A stretch of DNA of 20,643 nt, from contig UQUG01000033.1 of assembly GCA_900544205.1 (NCBI GenBank), positions 1 through 20,643 of the forward strand. The letters run 5' to 3'. Both the position numbers and the translations under genes were made by a program. Shown here in pieces: positions 14,233 to 20,643 of the stretch (the stretch's first letter is position 1; each line of letters begins with the position of its first letter). Source of the stretch: an uncultured Collinsella sp. (lineage in GTDB: Bacteria > Actinomycetota > Coriobacteriia > Coriobacteriales > Coriobacteriaceae). The notes beneath the pieces were generated by a model. It was not told the origin of the DNA. It saw nothing but the letters and a program-made list of their open reading frames with translations, and searched no databases.

Positions 14233-15567
14233 ATGTCCCAATCCTCGACGCCCGCCGTCACCGATGCCATCTACGATGCATCGTCGCTTGGCCGCCCGCG
14301 CATGTTCCTGCTCGGTCTGCAGCACCTGTTTGCCATGTTTGGCGCCACGGTGCTGGTGCCCGTGCTCACCGGTCTCTCGGTTTCGGCGACGCTTTTGTTT
14401 GCCGGCTTGGGAACGCTGCTGTTCCACTTCCTGTCGCGCGGTAAGGTGCCGGCATTTTTGGGCTCATCGTTTGCCTTTATTGCCGGTTATGCCGCAATCG
14501 CGCCCAACGGCGAGACCGAGCTTTTGCCTTACGCCTGTCTGGGCGTAGCTTGTGCCGGCCTGCTCTATCCGGTGCTGGCGGCCCTGTTCCGCGCCTTTGG
14601 CGCCAAGCGCGTTATGCGCTTCTTCCCGCCGGTGGTGACTGGCCCTATCGTCATTTCCATCGGTCTGATCCTGGCAAGCTCCGCCATTGCCAACTGCCAG
14701 ACCAATTGGTTCGTCGCCGTTATCGCCGTGGCAGTGATCGTCATCTGCAACATCTGGGGCCGCGGCATGGTCAAGATCGTGCCGATCCTGCTGGGCGTTG
14801 CGGTGAGCTATGCCGTTGCGACTGCGCTCGGCGAGGTTGATTTCTCGGGCGTTGCCGCCGCTCCGTGGGTCGGTCTGCCCATCGTGTGGGACAACACCGT
14901 GTTTGCACTCTTTGGGCCGCAGTTCGATAGCGGTCTTGCCACGACGGCCATCATCACCATCATGCCGCTGGCCTTTGCGACCATGATCGAGCATATCGGT
15001 GATATCTCGGCTATTGGCTCCACTTGCGAGCGTAACTACATCGCCGACCCCGGCCTGCACCGCACGCTGCTCGGTGATGGTCTTGCCACGATTCTGGCTT
15101 CGCTCTTTGGCGCTCCGGCCAACACCACGTATGGCGAGAACACCGGCGTGCTTGCCCTGACGCGTGTGTTTGACCCGCGCGTGATTCGCATTGCCGCGTG
15201 CTGCGCTATCGTGCTTTCGTTCTGCCCCAAGTTCGCTGCCGTGATTGCCGCCATGCCGGCGTGTGTAATCGGCGGCGTGTCGCTTGTGCTTTATGGCATG
15301 ATCAGCGCCGTGGGTGTTCGCAACCTCATTGAGAACCAGGTCGATTTCCAGAACAACCGCAACGTGCTTGTGGCCGCTCTGGTACTCGTGCTATCGCTCG
15401 GCATTGCCTATAGCACCGCCGGTGCCATCGTGCTGGAGCTGGGCGGCGTGACGATTTCGCTTTCCGGCCTTGCCGTGGGCTCGCTGGTGGGTATCGTGCT
15501 CAACGCGATTCTGCCGGGTAATGATTTTGAGTTTGATGTCTCCGAGCTCGAGGAGGCTGCTGAGTAG
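14233..15567 (+). CDS. NCS2-family uracil/xanthine permease
   Basis: A 444-aa inner-membrane nucleobase:cation symporter related to UraA/PyrP. The hydrophobic pattern fits the family's multiple (about 14) membrane segments. Seen: QHLFAMFGATVLVPVLTGL in the first segments, FLGSSFAFIAGYA, the substrate-site glutamate in MIEHIGDI, and the NCS2 signature around YGENTGVLALTRVFDPRV. The start is ATG 14233, with AAAGGA 5 nt upstream. The frame is open back to 14008, but that part overlaps the MetE-like gene and has no ribosome site. It may be co-transcribed with the gene before (122-nt gap) or use the TACAAT box at 14158. UraA-type uracil uptake is most likely; xanthine or uric acid cannot be excluded. 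A strong terminator follows. Confidence 0.9.
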   Translation: MSQSSTPAVTDAIYDASSLGRPRMFLLGLQHLFAMFGATVLVPVLTGLSVSATLLFAGLGTLLFHFLSRGKVPAFLGSSFAFIAGYAAIAPNGETELLPYACLGVACAGLLYPVLAALFRAFGAKRVMRFFPPVVTGPIVISIGLILASSAIANCQTNWFVAVIAVAVIVICNIWGRGMVKIVPILLGVAVSYAVATALGEVDFSGVAAAPWVGLPIVWDNTVFALFGPQFDSGLATTAIITIMPLAFATMIEHIGDISAIGSTCERNYIADPGLHRTLLGDGLATILASLFGAPANTTYGENTGVLALTRVFDPRVIRIAACCAIVLSFCPKFAAVIAAMPACVIGGVSLVLYGMISAVGVRNLIENQVDFQNNRNVLVAALVLVLSLGIAYSTAGAIVLELGGVTISLSGLAVGSLVGIVLNAILPGNDFEFDVSELEEAAE

Positions 15568-15592
15568 CAGCTGCGTTCAGCTAAAACAAGAT

Positions 15593-15630
15593 ATGGTGCC
15601 CATGCGTATATGCGTGTGGGCACCATTTTT
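15593..15630 (+). terminator. Rho-independent terminator of the permease gene
   Basis: A 10-bp stem, arms 15593-15602 and 15617-15626, has a 14-nt loop and runs into TTTTT (15626-15630), just where the convergent esterase gene ends. Confidence 0.85.
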
Positions 15631-16291
15631 AATGTGTCAGTATCCAGTGGATGCCGCGGGCCATGCGTAAGTCGGTTTGGGCAAAGTGATTGCCGGGGTT
15701 GAGCTCCAGCGTTGTTGGAATGCCGCGCTCGACGAGCAACGCTTCCATCGCGCGTGTGTCGTCGAGTACATGCCGCATCATGCGGTTGGGCGTCTTGGTT
15801 TCCTTTTTGCCGAGTGACAGGTAGACGGCTTGCGGGCTGCCGGCAAAAGGGGCCGTGCTGGCACGGTCGACAAAGTCGGGAAACCATAGCGACCCCGATG
15901 CGCTCGCGGCGCGGTCAAAGGCGTCGGTTTGCCAGAGAGCCCAAAGCGAAAAGAGGCCTGCCAGCGAGTAGCCGGCAATGCCGCGCCAGGTGGGCGGCTT
16001 AGGAAGCGACGACTCGACCTGGGGGATTATCTGATCCAGCAGCTCATCAAGAAAACCGGCAGCTTGGCCGCCGAAAGGCTCGGCATCGCGTACGGTTCCG
16101 TCGCATGCCCAGGGGCTCAGCTCGCGATTCCAATCGAGCCCGCCAATGGCGACGAGAGTGAATGGCGGACAGTCGAGCTCTCGGCAACGGTCATAAACAT
16201 CGCTACCGTCGCCCATGACCACGGGGAGGTAAATGACAGGTGCGCTTTCCGTATGCTCCGAATGAACGGTTATCTGCTTTTGCGCTTCCAA
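15629..16291 (-). CDS. Alpha/beta-hydrolase, esterase D / BesA-like
   Basis: A 220-aa serine esterase of the putative esterase (Fes/BesA, IroE) class. It shows VAIGGLDWNRELSPW, the nucleophile elbow GYSLAGLFSLW (Ser109), ASASGSLWFPDF and a catalytic histidine in NPGNHF (His202). The acid residue is not certain. It has no signal peptide, so a cytoplasmic role such as release of iron from a siderophore ester or cleavage of a small acyl ester is possible; no siderophore gene is nearby. The start is TTG 16291: there is no ATG or GTG before residue 26, which would remove the first strand, and an in-frame stop lies 12 nt upstream of the TTG. The ribosome site (GAGAGAAG) is weak. It is shorter than most relatives. 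Confidence 0.8.
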   Translation of the reverse strand: MEAQKQITVHSEHTESAPVIYLPVVMGDGSDVYDRCRELDCPPFTLVAIGGLDWNRELSPWACDGTVRDAEPFGGQAAGFLDELLDQIIPQVESSLPKPPTWRGIAGYSLAGLFSLWALWQTDAFDRAASASGSLWFPDFVDRASTAPFAGSPQAVYLSLGKKETKTPNRMMRHVLDDTRAMEALLVERGIPTTLELNPGNHFAQTDLRMARGIHWILTH

Positions 16292-16402
16292 GGCAGGCTT
16301 CTCTCAGTGTTGTGATATCGGCAGCCCCAATTGTCGCACGCTAGCGCATACAGGTTGGGCTGCATTAAGAACAATCGCATGCGCGCCGCGCGAGCGCGAA
16401 CG

Positions 16403-16442
16403 GGAAAACGCCACCGCCGGAGGGGAGCTCGGCGGTGGCGTT
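16403..16442 (-). terminator. Rho-independent terminator of the distal surface-protein gene
   Basis: A perfect 13-bp GC-rich stem, arms 16407-16419 and 16430-16442, has a 10-nt loop. On the minus strand it ends in TTTT (16408-16405). It lies 65 nt after the surface-protein stop. Confidence 0.82.
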
Positions 16443-16506
16443 GCTAAACGGTGTGCGGGCTAGCACTTCTGTGGGTGCCGTCTCGCGCGTTAAAGGCCAA
16501 AGGCGT

Positions 16507-18291
16507 TTATGAGCGCTTGCGGCTCACCACGGCGCCTACGGCGATGGCGGCTGTTCCCGCAAGGACGGTTGCCACGATGGCCGCACCCGAGGTGTCGCCG
16601 GTTGCCGCGAGCACGCCGGTAGTCTTGGCTTTCGTGGTTGAAGCCGCAACGGCCTTGGTCGGCTTTGAGCCCTCAGGCTTGGGGTTCTGCTTGGACTCCG
16701 CGGGCTTGCTTTCTGCGGGCTTGGTCTCGTCGGGCTTGGGGTCTTCCGGCTTGGCTATCTCGGGAGGTGCGATGGTCGTACTTTTGGCGACTGCTTTGAT
16801 ATAGAGGGAGTCGACCGTGGCGTCGCCCGTGCCGATGGCTTGGCCTGCCTCGTAGATGCCGTCACGGAGCTTGCGATAGTCAATGACCTTGCCGCCTTCG
16901 GGCGTCTGGATGGCGGCGTTCTCAATCTTGATGGTGCCGATTGTCTTGCCGTCAGCGCTCATGGCACGGGCAAAGATTGCTGCTGTATCTCCTTCGGCCG
17001 TTACCTTGCTGCGGATGATCGAGATGACTGCGGGTGTGACGCCCTCGCTGGTCTGGGCGATGATGCCGATGTTCTCGCCTTGGGGTTCGCGCCTCGTCTC
17101 GCCATCTTGGTTTTCGCTGTAGGGGATGGGGCCGTCGCCGTTCTCGACATAGCGGGCTATGGCCTTGACAACGGAGTCGCTGATGTAGATGTGGCCGCCC
17201 TTCTCGTTGGGTCGATCGTTTCTGGTGGAGAATGCAGCCGAAACCTCGCCTTCCGCAAACGCGTCCACGGTGGAGCCGTTCTTGACGACGATGTCGTCCT
17301 GGTAGGTGAAGAGGGCGTTGGCGCCACCGTATCTGCCTTTACTTGCACGGACCGTCACGTTTGCATGATCGAGGGTGATGCCTTTGTGGGCATAGACGCC
17401 ATATTCAACACCGTTTACGTTGAGGGAGGCGTTTGTGGCTGCGAGGCTGCCCTTGGCCTCGACGGCAGCGTCTTTCTCGGAGCTTGCCTTGACCTGGCTG
17501 CCGTCCGAGATGTTGATATTGCCGCCGCTCCAAAGGGCCTCACCATCGGCTGAGCTTGCCTCGACCGTCCCGCCACCCTTGATGGTGAGGTTCTTGTCGG
17601 CTCCAATACCCTTGTCCTTGGTAGCCCTGGCGGTGACGGCTCCGCTGTCGCCAATCGTGATATTGCCGTTTGCCCTGATGCCATCCGATGCACCCGTGGC
17701 GTTGACGTTGCCCGAACCTTTGATAGCGAGATCACCTCCGGCATTGATGGCATCAAACCCAGTGCTCGTGGCGTTGACGGATCCGGCTCCGTCGATGTTG
17801 ATATTACCCGTGGAGAGGATAGCGTCCTCAGTAGATGTCACGCTGAGCGTGCCGCCCTCGTCGCCTTGGATATTGAGCTCGGCATTCTCGTTAGTGCCAT
17901 GAGAAACGTTGATGCTTTCGATCCATTCGGCAGTGACGATGTTGGTTCCCGAGTAATTCACGTTGAGCTTGCCTGCGGCCTGGATCTCGCCGCCGTTATA
18001 GTTGTTGAGCTTCAAGTCGTCGGCGCCGTCCCACGACCAGGTACCGGCCTCGTCGCTCGCCGCGGTGTTGTACTTGTTGCCGCCGACCTTGACCCATTCC
18101 GCTGCGAGCGAGACGCTCGGCATGAGCAGCGAGCTCACCGTGAGCGCGCACACGGCGCCCGAGACGATGCGGCGCGTCACGCGGCGCCGGCTGCCGTGCG
18201 CGAGTCCTATGCGACGGCGAACGTCGGGTTCGGCAACATGGGTTCCGGCGGTAGTGTCATTGCGTTTGGGGGTCGTGAACAAGGCTGCCAT
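16507..18291 (-). CDS. Cell-wall-anchored beta-helix surface protein, copy 1
   Basis: A 594-aa exported protein. An Arg-rich N region is followed by a hydrophobic core (IVSGAVCALTVSSLLMPSV) and a signal-peptidase site near SLA-AEW (about residue 63). Residues about 148-340 form rungs of 20-21 residues of the type DGI-A-GNITI-DSGAVTA, a right-handed beta-helix like the Cthe_2159 carbohydrate-binding family. A Pro/Glu/Lys stalk (about 507-545) leads to LAATGD (561-566), a hydrophobic segment and RKRS. That is a sortase substrate tail, with the LAxTG form used by class E sortases. The start ATG 18291 has GGGAG close upstream; an in-frame ATG at 18309 has none. Its role may be glycan binding or adhesion, which is inferred. 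Its paralogue lies just upstream. Confidence 0.85.
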   Translation of the reverse strand: MAALFTTPKRNDTTAGTHVAEPDVRRRIGLAHGSRRRVTRRIVSGAVCALTVSSLLMPSVSLAAEWVKVGGNKYNTAASDEAGTWSWDGADDLKLNNYNGGEIQAAGKLNVNYSGTNIVTAEWIESINVSHGTNENAELNIQGDEGGTLSVTSTEDAILSTGNINIDGAGSVNATSTGFDAINAGGDLAIKGSGNVNATGASDGIRANGNITIGDSGAVTARATKDKGIGADKNLTIKGGGTVEASSADGEALWSGGNINISDGSQVKASSEKDAAVEAKGSLAATNASLNVNGVEYGVYAHKGITLDHANVTVRASKGRYGGANALFTYQDDIVVKNGSTVDAFAEGEVSAAFSTRNDRPNEKGGHIYISDSVVKAIARYVENGDGPIPYSENQDGETRREPQGENIGIIAQTSEGVTPAVISIIRSKVTAEGDTAAIFARAMSADGKTIGTIKIENAAIQTPEGGKVIDYRKLRDGIYEAGQAIGTGDATVDSLYIKAVAKSTTIAPPEIAKPEDPKPDETKPAESKPAESKQNPKPEGSKPTKAVAASTTKAKTTGVLAATGDTSGAAIVATVLAGTAAIAVGAVVSRKRS

Positions 18292-18349
18292 GGTTGCTCC
18301 CGTTCTCATAGGGCCTATACGACTAGATTCAGCGTATCTGCTGGATGTT

Positions 18350-18381
18350 GCCGGCGGTAGTGCCGTTTGGAGGGCAAAATG
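18350..18381 (-). repeat. 32-nt conserved leader block, distal copy
   Basis: It is identical to 20409-20440 and lies 58 nt upstream of the start codon in both copies, while the sequence around it has drifted. It contains CGGC-ACTACC-GCCG, which can form a small hairpin. Confidence 0.7.
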
Positions 18382-18430
18382 GCCAAAATGGGGGAGAAAT
18401 AGGCCGCACGCCGGCGCAGGGACCGGCGCT

Positions 18431-18469
18431 AAAAGAAAAGCGCGGGGCCGCGTGGCGACTCCGCGCTTT
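18431..18469 (-). terminator. Duplicated terminator between the surface-protein genes
   Basis: A 9-bp stem, arms 18437-18445 and 18461-18469, is followed on the minus strand by TTTTCTTTT. It matches the terminator at 20491-20531 and would separate the two surface-protein genes into distinct transcripts. Confidence 0.75.
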
Positions 18470-18495
18470 ATTGTTCAGCTTTTGCAGCCTTGCCC

Positions 18496-18541
18496 TTACG
18501 CTACGAAGAAGTAGACGAGGAAGGCAAGGGCCGCGATCCAC
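18496..18541 (-). pseudogene. 3' remnant of the upstream membrane-protein gene
   Basis: Reads WIAALAFLVYFFVA then TAA, the same 14 residues that end the partial gene at the window edge (there with TAG). No coding start or longer frame precedes it; the sequence changes abruptly at about 18542. It is a footprint of the tandem duplication, not a gene. Confidence 0.8.
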
Positions 18542-18562
18542 CCGTCCCGTGCGAAAAAGTGT

Positions 18563-20350
18563 TTACGAGCGCTTGCGGCTCACCACGGCGCCCGCGGCGA
18601 TGGCGGCTGTTCCTGCAAGGGCGGCTGCCACGATGGCTGCGCTCGAGGCGTCGCCGGTTGCTGCGAGTTTGCCGGTGATCTTGGCTCCCGTGGCTGCAAC
18701 TGCAACGGTCTTGGTCGTCTTCGTGCCCTCGGACTTGGAACCCTCGGGCTTGGTCTCGCCGGGCTTCTCCTCGGGTTTGATCTCCTCGGGAGGCGCGATG
18801 ACCGTGCTCTTGGCGACAGCTTCGTCGTAGGGGGAGTCGACCGTGGCGTCGCCCGTGCCGATGGTTTGACCCGCCTCGTAGGAGATGCTGGAGCCGTACT
18901 CTTCTTCGTAGCGATAGTTAATGATCTTGCCGCCTGCGGGCGCCTGGATGGGAGCGCCTTCGATCTTGATGGTGCCGATCGCCTTGCCATCTTCGCTTAT
19001 GGCAAGAGCGAAGATTGCCGCCGTGTCTCCCTCAGCCGTGAGCTTGCTGCGGACGATCGAGATACTCGCGGGCGTGATGCCCTCGTAGGTCTGGGCGAAG
19101 ATACCGATGTTCAGACCCCTAGGCTCAGGGATGACCGCGCCGCTTTGGTCGTTGCTGTAGTGATCGGGGCCATCGCCACCGGTCTCGACATAGCGGGCTA
19201 TAGCCTTAACAACGGAGTCGCTGATGTAGATGTGGCCGCCAGCGACGTTTGGCTGGTGGTTTCTGGTAGAGATTGCAACCGAGAATTTGCCTTCCGCGAA
19301 CGCGTCCACGATGGAACCATTCTTGATGACGATGTCATCCCCGTCAGTGATGAGGGCGATGGCCTGGCCGCCGCTCGCGCTTGTACGGACCGTCACGGTC
19401 GCGTGATCGAGCGTAACGCCCTTGTAGGCATAGACACCATATTCAACACCGCTTGCGTCAAGGGAGGCGTTCGTGACCGCGAGACTGCCCTCAGTGTCGA
19501 CGGCAAGATCTCCCTCGGAGTTCGCCTTGACCTGGCTGCCGCCTGAGATGTTGATGCCGTCTTCAGCCCAAATCGCCGCTTCTTCTATCGAGCTTGCTTC
19601 TACCTTGCCACCGCCTTTGATGGTCAGGTCACTGCCTGCGGCGATGCCGTAGCCTTCGCCTCCTTTAGCGATCACTGTGCCAGAGGAATCGATGGTGGTC
19701 TTGCCCTTGGATTGGATACCTTCGGTATCGCCCGTTGCATTCACGGTGCCCGAGCCCGTGATAGAGAGGTCGCCCTTTGCCTCAATTCCGTCGGCAGTAG
19801 TACTTGTGGTGTTCACGGTGCCTGGGCCAGAAATGGAGAGGTCGCCTGTGGATTTAATTGCATCGGTCTCGGCTGTCACATTGAGCTCATCCGTGCTATT
19901 CGAGCTCGTTATGTTCAACTCCGCTTTCTGGTTAGTGCCATCCTGCGCTTTGATGGCGGCTCCGGTGTAATCGGGCTCGGTTTTCACGGTGTTTTTGCCC
20001 TCGTAGGCAATGTTGAGCTTACCTGCAGCCTGGATCGCACCGCCGTCATAGCCGTTGAGCCTCATGTCGTCGGCGCCGTCCCAGCTCCAGGTGCCGGCGG
20101 CGTCTCCCGTGGGCCCCGCGGCCGCTTCGTGGCGGACGCCGCCGACGTCCACCCACTCGGCCGCGAGCGAGACGCTCGGCATGAGCAGCGAGCTTGCCGT
20201 GAGCGCGCATACGGCGCCCACGACGATGCGGCGTGTCACGCGGCGCCAGCTGCCGTGTGCGAGCAGCGTGCGACGGCGCACGTCGGGCTCGGCAAAATGG
20301 GCTCCAGAGGTTTTGTCATTGCGCTTGGGGGTCGTGAACAGGGCGGCCAT
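18563..20350 (-). CDS. Cell-wall-anchored beta-helix surface protein, copy 2
   Basis: A 595-aa exported paralogue of the gene downstream. It has the same N-terminal MAALFTTPKRND, a signal peptide ending near SLA-AEW, a beta-helix of about 20-residue rungs (DGIEAKGDLSITGSGTVNAT type), a conserved GGHIYISDSVVKAIARYVE block, a Pro/Glu/Lys stalk, LAATGD (562-567), a hydrophobic segment and RKRS. The start ATG 20350 has GGGAG 5 nt upstream; a frame open to 20464 only reads through the leader. The two paralogues are closest in the signal, the late-helix block and the anchor, and differ most in the early rungs, as if the exposed part had diversified. A class E sortase elsewhere in the genome would be needed for anchoring. 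The ligand is unknown. Confidence 0.85.
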   Translation of the reverse strand: MAALFTTPKRNDKTSGAHFAEPDVRRRTLLAHGSWRRVTRRIVVGAVCALTASSLLMPSVSLAAEWVDVGGVRHEAAAGPTGDAAGTWSWDGADDMRLNGYDGGAIQAAGKLNIAYEGKNTVKTEPDYTGAAIKAQDGTNQKAELNITSSNSTDELNVTAETDAIKSTGDLSISGPGTVNTTSTTADGIEAKGDLSITGSGTVNATGDTEGIQSKGKTTIDSSGTVIAKGGEGYGIAAGSDLTIKGGGKVEASSIEEAAIWAEDGINISGGSQVKANSEGDLAVDTEGSLAVTNASLDASGVEYGVYAYKGVTLDHATVTVRTSASGGQAIALITDGDDIVIKNGSIVDAFAEGKFSVAISTRNHQPNVAGGHIYISDSVVKAIARYVETGGDGPDHYSNDQSGAVIPEPRGLNIGIFAQTYEGITPASISIVRSKLTAEGDTAAIFALAISEDGKAIGTIKIEGAPIQAPAGGKIINYRYEEEYGSSISYEAGQTIGTGDATVDSPYDEAVAKSTVIAPPEEIKPEEKPGETKPEGSKSEGTKTTKTVAVAATGAKITGKLAATGDASSAAIVAAALAGTAAIAAGAVVSRKRS

Positions 20351-20365
20351 GGTTGCTCCCATCCT

Positions 20366-20378
20366 CATAGGGCCTATG
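20366..20378. promoter_or_regulatory. CATAGG-C-CCTATG palindrome in the surface-gene leader
   Basis: An interrupted 6-bp palindrome 15 nt before the copy 2 start. The distal copy keeps the inner ATAGG/CCTAT part at the same place. It may be an operator or a start-site hairpin. Confidence 0.35.
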
Positions 20379-20408
20379 CGACTACGCCCAGCATATCTGC
20401 AGGATGTA

Positions 20409-20440
20409 GCCGGCGGTAGTGCCGTTTGGAGGGCAAAATG
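20409..20440 (-). repeat. 32-nt conserved leader block, proximal copy
   Basis: The identical partner of 18350-18381, at the same distance from the start codon. Just 5' of it on the minus strand both copies also share TTTTGG. Confidence 0.7.
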
Positions 20441-20490
20441 TCCAAAACTCGGGAAGCAATACATCGCGCGTCCGTGCGTTGCCTGGCTTT

Positions 20491-20531
20491 AAAAGAAAAG
20501 CGCGGAGCCGCTCGATGCGATTCCGCGCTTT
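20491..20531 (-). terminator. Terminator of the partial membrane-protein gene
   Basis: A 10-bp stem, arms 20497-20506 and 20522-20531, with a 15-nt loop, then TTTTCTTTT on the minus strand. It lies 27 nt after the stop codon, the same distance as in the duplicated copy. Confidence 0.8.
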
Positions 20532-20557
20532 GGTGTTCTGCTTTGGCAGCTTTGCCG

Positions 20558-20643
20558 CTACGCTACAAAGAAGTAGACGAGGAAGGCGAGGGCTGCGATC
20601 CACATGAGCGGCTTGATCTTGGAGGCCTCGCCCTTAAAGAGCG
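20558..20643 (-). CDS. C-terminal end of a membrane protein (partial)
   Basis: Only the last 27 residues are in the window: LFKGEASKIKPL, then the hydrophobic MWIAALAFLVYFFVA and a TAG stop. This is a basic loop followed by one membrane segment at the very C terminus, as in many transporters. The family cannot be named from so little. A terminator follows, then the surface-protein genes on the same strand. Its last codons were copied into 18496-18541. Confidence 0.7.
   Translation of the reverse strand, partial: LFKGEASKIKPLMWIAALAFLVYFFVA

Larger units (their letters stand above)
16507..18541 (-). repeat. Tandem duplication unit, distal copy
   Basis: It pairs with 18563-20602 at an offset of about 2,062 nt. 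The shared content, in minus-strand order, is the last codons of a membrane-protein gene, its terminator, a leader and the surface-protein gene. The coding starts (18291 and 20350) and the membrane-protein stop codons (18496 and 20558) keep this spacing. Similarity may continue a little past the surface gene's stop. Confidence 0.75.
18563..20602 (-). repeat. Tandem duplication unit, proximal copy
   Basis: The counterpart of 16507-18541. Its left edge adjoins the membrane-protein remnant through a 21-nt junction (18542-18562). Similarity on the right stops at about 20602, inside the last 15-16 codons of the membrane-protein gene. Confidence 0.75.

Noticed and set aside
16380..16506. A small gene between the esterase and surface protein copy 1
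   Set aside because: Only a terminator and GC-rich spacer are present; no frame has a start with a ribosome site.
17280..19870. Repeated short segments that might be a CRISPR array
   Set aside because: The repeats are coding, about 20 residues long and imperfect, as in beta-helix rungs; there are no constant repeats with unique spacers.
20351..20464. N-terminal extension of surface protein copy 2
   Set aside because: It reads through the conserved leader block and precedes a well-placed GGGAG and ATG 20350; the paralogue starts at the same place.

Overview
The window reads as chromosomal DNA of a high-GC Gram-positive gut bacterium. My best guess is a coriobacterium of the Collinsella type. 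This rests on the GC-rich codon use, the AAGGAGG ribosome sites, the two surface proteins with an LAATGD (class E sortase-like) tail, and the general look of the proteins. It is an inference, since no rRNA or other marker gene is present. The gene order looks like ordinary chromosome with one accessory patch at the right end. No tRNA, CRISPR array, transposase or phage gene was seen.

Left part (about 1-7512), all on the minus strand: trmL (tRNA wobble 2'-O-methylase with an unusual insert), a COG0523/CobW metallochaperone GTPase behind its own promoter and followed by a good terminator, an ArsC/Spx-fold protein that lacks the redox cysteine, and an iron-sulfur flavoprotein just upstream of it. 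Two large cyclic-di-GMP proteins follow. The 509-aa protein (GGDEF-PAS-degenerate GGDEF) is a paralogue of the N-terminal half of its 905-aa neighbour, which adds a second degenerate GGDEF and an intact EAL domain. The pair could make and break c-di-GMP side by side.

Middle part (about 7513-11005): a patatin-like lipase on the plus strand converges on a minus-strand thiamine operon, thiM - thiamine-binding protein - thiE, with 3-4 nt spacings or overlaps. The operon is led by a clear TPP riboswitch with a rho-independent terminator. Between this operon and the divergent HAD phosphatase gene lies a striking 102-nt inverted repeat with 35-nt arms, itself built of smaller palindromes.

Right-middle part (about 11006-16291): on the plus strand, a HAD phosphatase and a LysR regulator are tightly coupled. 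After a 155-nt gap holding a LysR-type palindrome come a MetE-like (YxjG-type) methyltransferase and an NCS2 uracil/xanthine permease that ends in a strong terminator. A minus-strand esterase converges on it.

Right end (about 16400-20643), minus strand: two tandem paralogous cell-surface beta-helix proteins, each with signal peptide, Pro/Lys-rich stalk, LAATGD, hydrophobic segment and RKRS tail. They arose by duplication of a roughly 2.06-kb unit that also copied the last codons and terminator of the upstream membrane-protein gene. That gene's 3' end is seen at the window edge, and a 14-residue remnant of it is preserved between the two copies. A 32-nt leader block is identical in both copies.
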